From Oscillospiraceae bacterium (GTDB lineage Bacteria; Bacillota; Clostridia; Oscillospirales; Ruminococcaceae): a DNA stretch of 18,500 bases. Below, in pieces: positions 16,458-18,500 of the stretch. The stretch lies in NCBI GenBank assembly GCA_018110855.1, contig JAGBFZ010000056.1, positions 1 to 18,500 of the forward strand. Direction: 5' to 3'. Below the pieces are notes generated by a model. It was not told the origin of the DNA, did no database searches, and worked only from the letters and a program-made list of their open reading frames with translations. Both the position numbers and the translations under genes were made by a program. Numbering within the stretch: the first letter of the stretch is position 1; each line of letters starts with the position of its first letter.

Positions 16458-17300
16458 ATGAAAACGGGCTTGGTATTAGAGGGCGGCGCAATGCGGGGAA
16501 TGTATACCGCAGGCGTTCTGGACGTGTTTCTGGAGCAGGATATCACCTTTGACAGTATCGTGGGAGTATCCGCAGGCGCATTGTTCGGCGTAAACTATCT
16601 GTCCCGTCAGAAGGGCAGAGTGATAAGGTATAACAAGCGTTTCAACGGAGATAAAAACTATATGGGGCTTATCCCCTTTATTAAAGAGGGAAATCTGTTC
16701 AGCACAAAATACGCCTATGAGGATGTTCCACGCAGGCTTGACCCCTTTGATGACGACAGCTACAAAAGCTCAGGTGTTCCATTCTATGCAGTTGTGACAG
16801 ACGTGGAAAGCGGAAAGCCCGAATACATACAGATACACAGCGTTTTCGATCAGATGGATACGCTTCGTGCGTCAGGCTCAATGCCCATGGCGTCAAAGCC
16901 CGTAAGGATCGGAAACAGAGAATATCTGGACGGCGGCATATCGGACAGTATACCCTTCGAGTGGCTTTCTGCTCAGGGCTGCGACAAGCTGATCGTTATT
17001 CTGACCCGAGATATAGAGTATCGCAAAAAGCCCATGTCAGCAGCACTTACAACACTTTGCGGCATAAAACATCCCAACATCGCCGCAAGGCTTAAAGAGA
17101 GACATGAGCTGTACAACCGCTCGGTGGAGCTTCTCAGGCAGTGGGAAAATGAGGGCAGGGCATTTGTTATCCGTCCCTCAGAGCCTATCCGTATCAGCAG
17201 GATAGAAAAGGATCCCCATAAGCTGCAGACAGTGTATGATCTCGGCGTAAATGACGGAAATGAATGCCTTTCGGAGCTGAGGGCATATATGAAAGGCTGA
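16458..17300 (+). CDS. Patatin-like phospholipase (RssA/YjjU type)
   Basis: A 280-residue cytoplasmic Ser-Asp lipid hydrolase. The oxyanion loop reads GGAMRG at 9-14, the nucleophile elbow GVSAG at 36-40 with Ser38, and the catalytic Asp158 lies in DGG at 158-160. All dyad elements are intact and the length is normal for stand-alone bacterial patatins, which cleave acyl esters of phospholipids or related lipids. There is no signal peptide. AAGGAG at 16444-16449 gives the ATG 8-base spacing. Only 46 bases, with no terminator, separate it from the BMP gene, so it probably belongs to the same transcript. A functional link to the sensor is unproven. Confidence 0.94.
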   Translation: MKTGLVLEGGAMRGMYTAGVLDVFLEQDITFDSIVGVSAGALFGVNYLSRQKGRVIRYNKRFNGDKNYMGLIPFIKEGNLFSTKYAYEDVPRRLDPFDDDSYKSSGVPFYAVVTDVESGKPEYIQIHSVFDQMDTLRASGSMPMASKPVRIGNREYLDGGISDSIPFEWLSAQGCDKLIVILTRDIEYRKKPMSAALTTLCGIKHPNIAARLKERHELYNRSVELLRQWENEGRAFVIRPSEPIRISRIEKDPHKLQTVYDLGVNDGNECLSELRAYMKG

Positions 17301-17493
17301 TCAAACTAATTTAACTATAAACAAACGGATCGGAAACTTTTTTTAACTTTGTTTTAAGTTTATGGAGGCTTATATTATCACAGAAGGAGACAGGGCGCCT
17401 GATATTTCGTAAAAATTCTCCTATGATTTTTGTTTAATATAACAAATGAAATGTGTTTGTTTTGTGAAAGAAATAGATTTTTTACAAAGATTC

Positions 17494-17508
17494 ATCAAAA
17501 CGCTTGCA
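17494..17508. promoter_or_regulatory. cre-like operator (CcpA or another LacI-family repressor)
   Basis: ATCAAAACGCTTGCA matches the catabolite-responsive consensus WTGNAANCGNWNNCW at every fixed position except the third (C for G). The central CG and the following C are present. It overlaps the -35 box of the promoter before a sugar-type solute-binding gene, a position where binding would block transcription. Confidence 0.45.
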
Positions 17509-17532
17509 ATTTTGTTTAAAATGTAGTTTAAT
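17504..17532 (+). promoter_or_regulatory. Promoter of the solute-binding lipoprotein gene
   Basis: TTGCAA at 17504-17509 and TTTAAT at 17527-17532 (5 of 6 to consensus) are separated by 17 bases. The predicted start near 17539 gives a leader of about 75 bases. Confidence 0.6.
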
Positions 17533-17614
17533 TATAAACAGTAAAGTTAGCTAAATTAGCTTGCTTGTTATGACCCAAATACCGGCATTTTTATTTTTTA
17601 GGAGGAAGAAATTT

Positions 17615-18500
17615 ATGAAGGCAAAGAAGATCATGTCCCTTGCTATGTGCATGGCGCTTGCTTCAAGCGTATTTGCAGCATGCGGAGGCACAGCAAACAG
17701 CGGTTCGGATAACGGCGGAGCAGCAGGCGGAGATACCGCTTCTGCAGACGGAAAGATCCTCAAGTCCATTTCGGACATTGACGCAGAAGCTCTCAAGGGC
17801 ACAACCGTTACACTCTACACCCACGGCGGAAACAGAGTTCTCGGTGAGGAAAAGAAGGACGAAAACGGAAATACATACCGTGATGAGTCCTATGCTTATT
17901 TAAAGCACCTTGCAGAAAGATTTGAAAGCGAATACGGAATCCACATTGATCTTCAGGTCAACTCCACAGAGGATGATATCCGTCCTCTTCTCCAGACCGC
18001 AGATCCTTCCATTGATATCTACACATCTCCCAACTGGAGCATTGAGGAATGGCAGCAGTATGCAGAGCCTTACTGCACCATTGACGAGGCAAAGGAGCTT
18101 TACGGCGATTATGCGACCACAATGTACAACGACGGCAAGTACATCTATGCTCTCATGCCCGCAAAGACCTACAACAACGCTGTTGTTTACAATGAGGAAA
18201 CTCTCAAGAAGGTAGGCTATGACGCTGTTCCCACAACTCAGGCTGAGTTTGAGACCATGTGCGCTAAGCTCAGAGAGGCAGGCATTGACCCCATCGCAAT
18301 GCACAGAGTTGAGAACTGGCCTCTTGCTACACTTCAGGATTTCGCAAACTACGTTGCAGGCAGAAATGACGCATATCCTTCTATGCTCAAGAGCGATACT
18401 CCCTTCAGCGAGAGCGAGCCTATGGGCAAGACCATTAAAATGTACACCGACTGGAAATCCAAGGGCTTCTTCGAGGCTGATATCTACACAGACTTCGGTG
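17615..18500 (+). CDS. ABC transporter extracellular solute-binding lipoprotein, sugar type (3' end beyond window)
   Basis: A frame open from ATG 17615 to the window edge (295 codons seen). The first residues form a lipoprotein signal peptide ending in FAAC with Cys23, then a Gly/Ser/Ala-rich tether to about residue 48. The mature part shows the family-1 solute-binding layout: a first strand TVTLYTHGG, then DIYTSPNWSIEEW, a DGKYIYALMP strand, VVYNEETLKKVGYDAVPTTQAEFE near 190-213, and KLREAGIDPIAM. These match carbohydrate ABC transporter binding proteins. It would capture an oligosaccharide or sugar outside the membrane for a permease presumably encoded downstream. AGGAGG lies 9 bases before the ATG. 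The cre-like operator upstream suggests carbon-source control. The sugar cannot be named from this fragment. Confidence 0.92.
   Translation, partial: MKAKKIMSLAMCMALASSVFAACGGTANSGSDNGGAAGGDTASADGKILKSISDIDAEALKGTTVTLYTHGGNRVLGEEKKDENGNTYRDESYAYLKHLAERFESEYGIHIDLQVNSTEDDIRPLLQTADPSIDIYTSPNWSIEEWQQYAEPYCTIDEAKELYGDYATTMYNDGKYIYALMPAKTYNNAVVYNEETLKKVGYDAVPTTQAEFETMCAKLREAGIDPIAMHRVENWPLATLQDFANYVAGRNDAYPSMLKSDTPFSESEPMGKTIKMYTDWKSKGFFEADIYTDFG

Larger units (their letters stand above)
17301..17614. other. Regulatory intergenic region before the solute-binding protein
   Basis: These 314 bases hold no credible gene on either strand. They are very AT-rich and end in a cre-like operator (17494-17508), a promoter (17504-17532) and a strong AGGAGG site (17600-17605) 9 bases before ATG 17615. 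The first half has a weak AT-only inverted repeat (AAACTT/AAGTTT, about 17335-17361). I recognise no riboswitch class and no GC-rich terminator for the patatin gene. Confidence 0.7.

Noticed and set aside
17341..17460. Riboswitch or small RNA in the leader before the solute-binding gene
   Set aside because: I could match no conserved riboswitch core (c-di-GMP, preQ1 or T-box), and it lies upstream of the best promoter.

Overview
The window reads as chromosomal DNA of a Gram-positive anaerobe of the class Clostridia, most likely a Ruminococcus-like (Oscillospirales) gut or rumen bacterium. This rests on strong purine-rich Shine-Dalgarno sites, a TTG start, lipoprotein signal peptides, DegV and HD-GYP proteins, and intrinsic terminators with long T-tracts. 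It is an inference from style and family content; there is no rRNA or marker gene here. All convincing genes lie on the + strand. I see no tRNA, rRNA, CRISPR array or intact transposase.

Layout. (1) 113-688: a free-standing RimJ/RimL-type GNAT acetyltransferase. (2) 840-5050: a promoter, a 1082-residue membrane hybrid histidine kinase (dCache sensor, HisKA, HATPase, degenerate receiver, true receiver, Hpt, helical tail) and an overlapping divergent DegV-type lipid-binding protein. (3) 5063-5448: a transposase-free, hairpin-rich element of about 330 bp that appears to have inserted at the intrinsic terminator of that operon. The terminator hairpin is now present twice, as near-identical 24-bp direct repeats on either side. 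(4) 5569-11450: a 1637-residue alpha-2-macroglobulin-like lipoprotein whose thioester motif is lost, overlapping a MEMO-family lipoprotein gene that carries one in-frame TAA, then a strong terminator. (5) 11577-17300: an apparent operon of a very large signalling protein, a membrane-anchored BMP-family substrate-binding protein and a patatin-like phospholipase. The signalling protein has an ECF S-component-like membrane domain, about 14 propeller repeats, a Y_Y_Y domain, a TM helix and an HD-GYP domain. (6) 17494-18500: a cre-like operator overlapping a promoter, and the 5' part of an ABC sugar-type solute-binding lipoprotein that runs off the window.

The theme is surface sensing. A kinase has the residue pattern of an amino-acid-binding dCache domain, and a c-di-GMP phosphodiesterase candidate is tied by gene overlap to a nucleoside-type binding protein. 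Two further surface lipoproteins flank these systems. The most unusual items are the S-component/propeller/HD-GYP fusion with its overlapping BMP partner, the mobile element in the duplicated terminator, and the thioester-less macroglobulin next to a MEMO gene broken by one stop codon.
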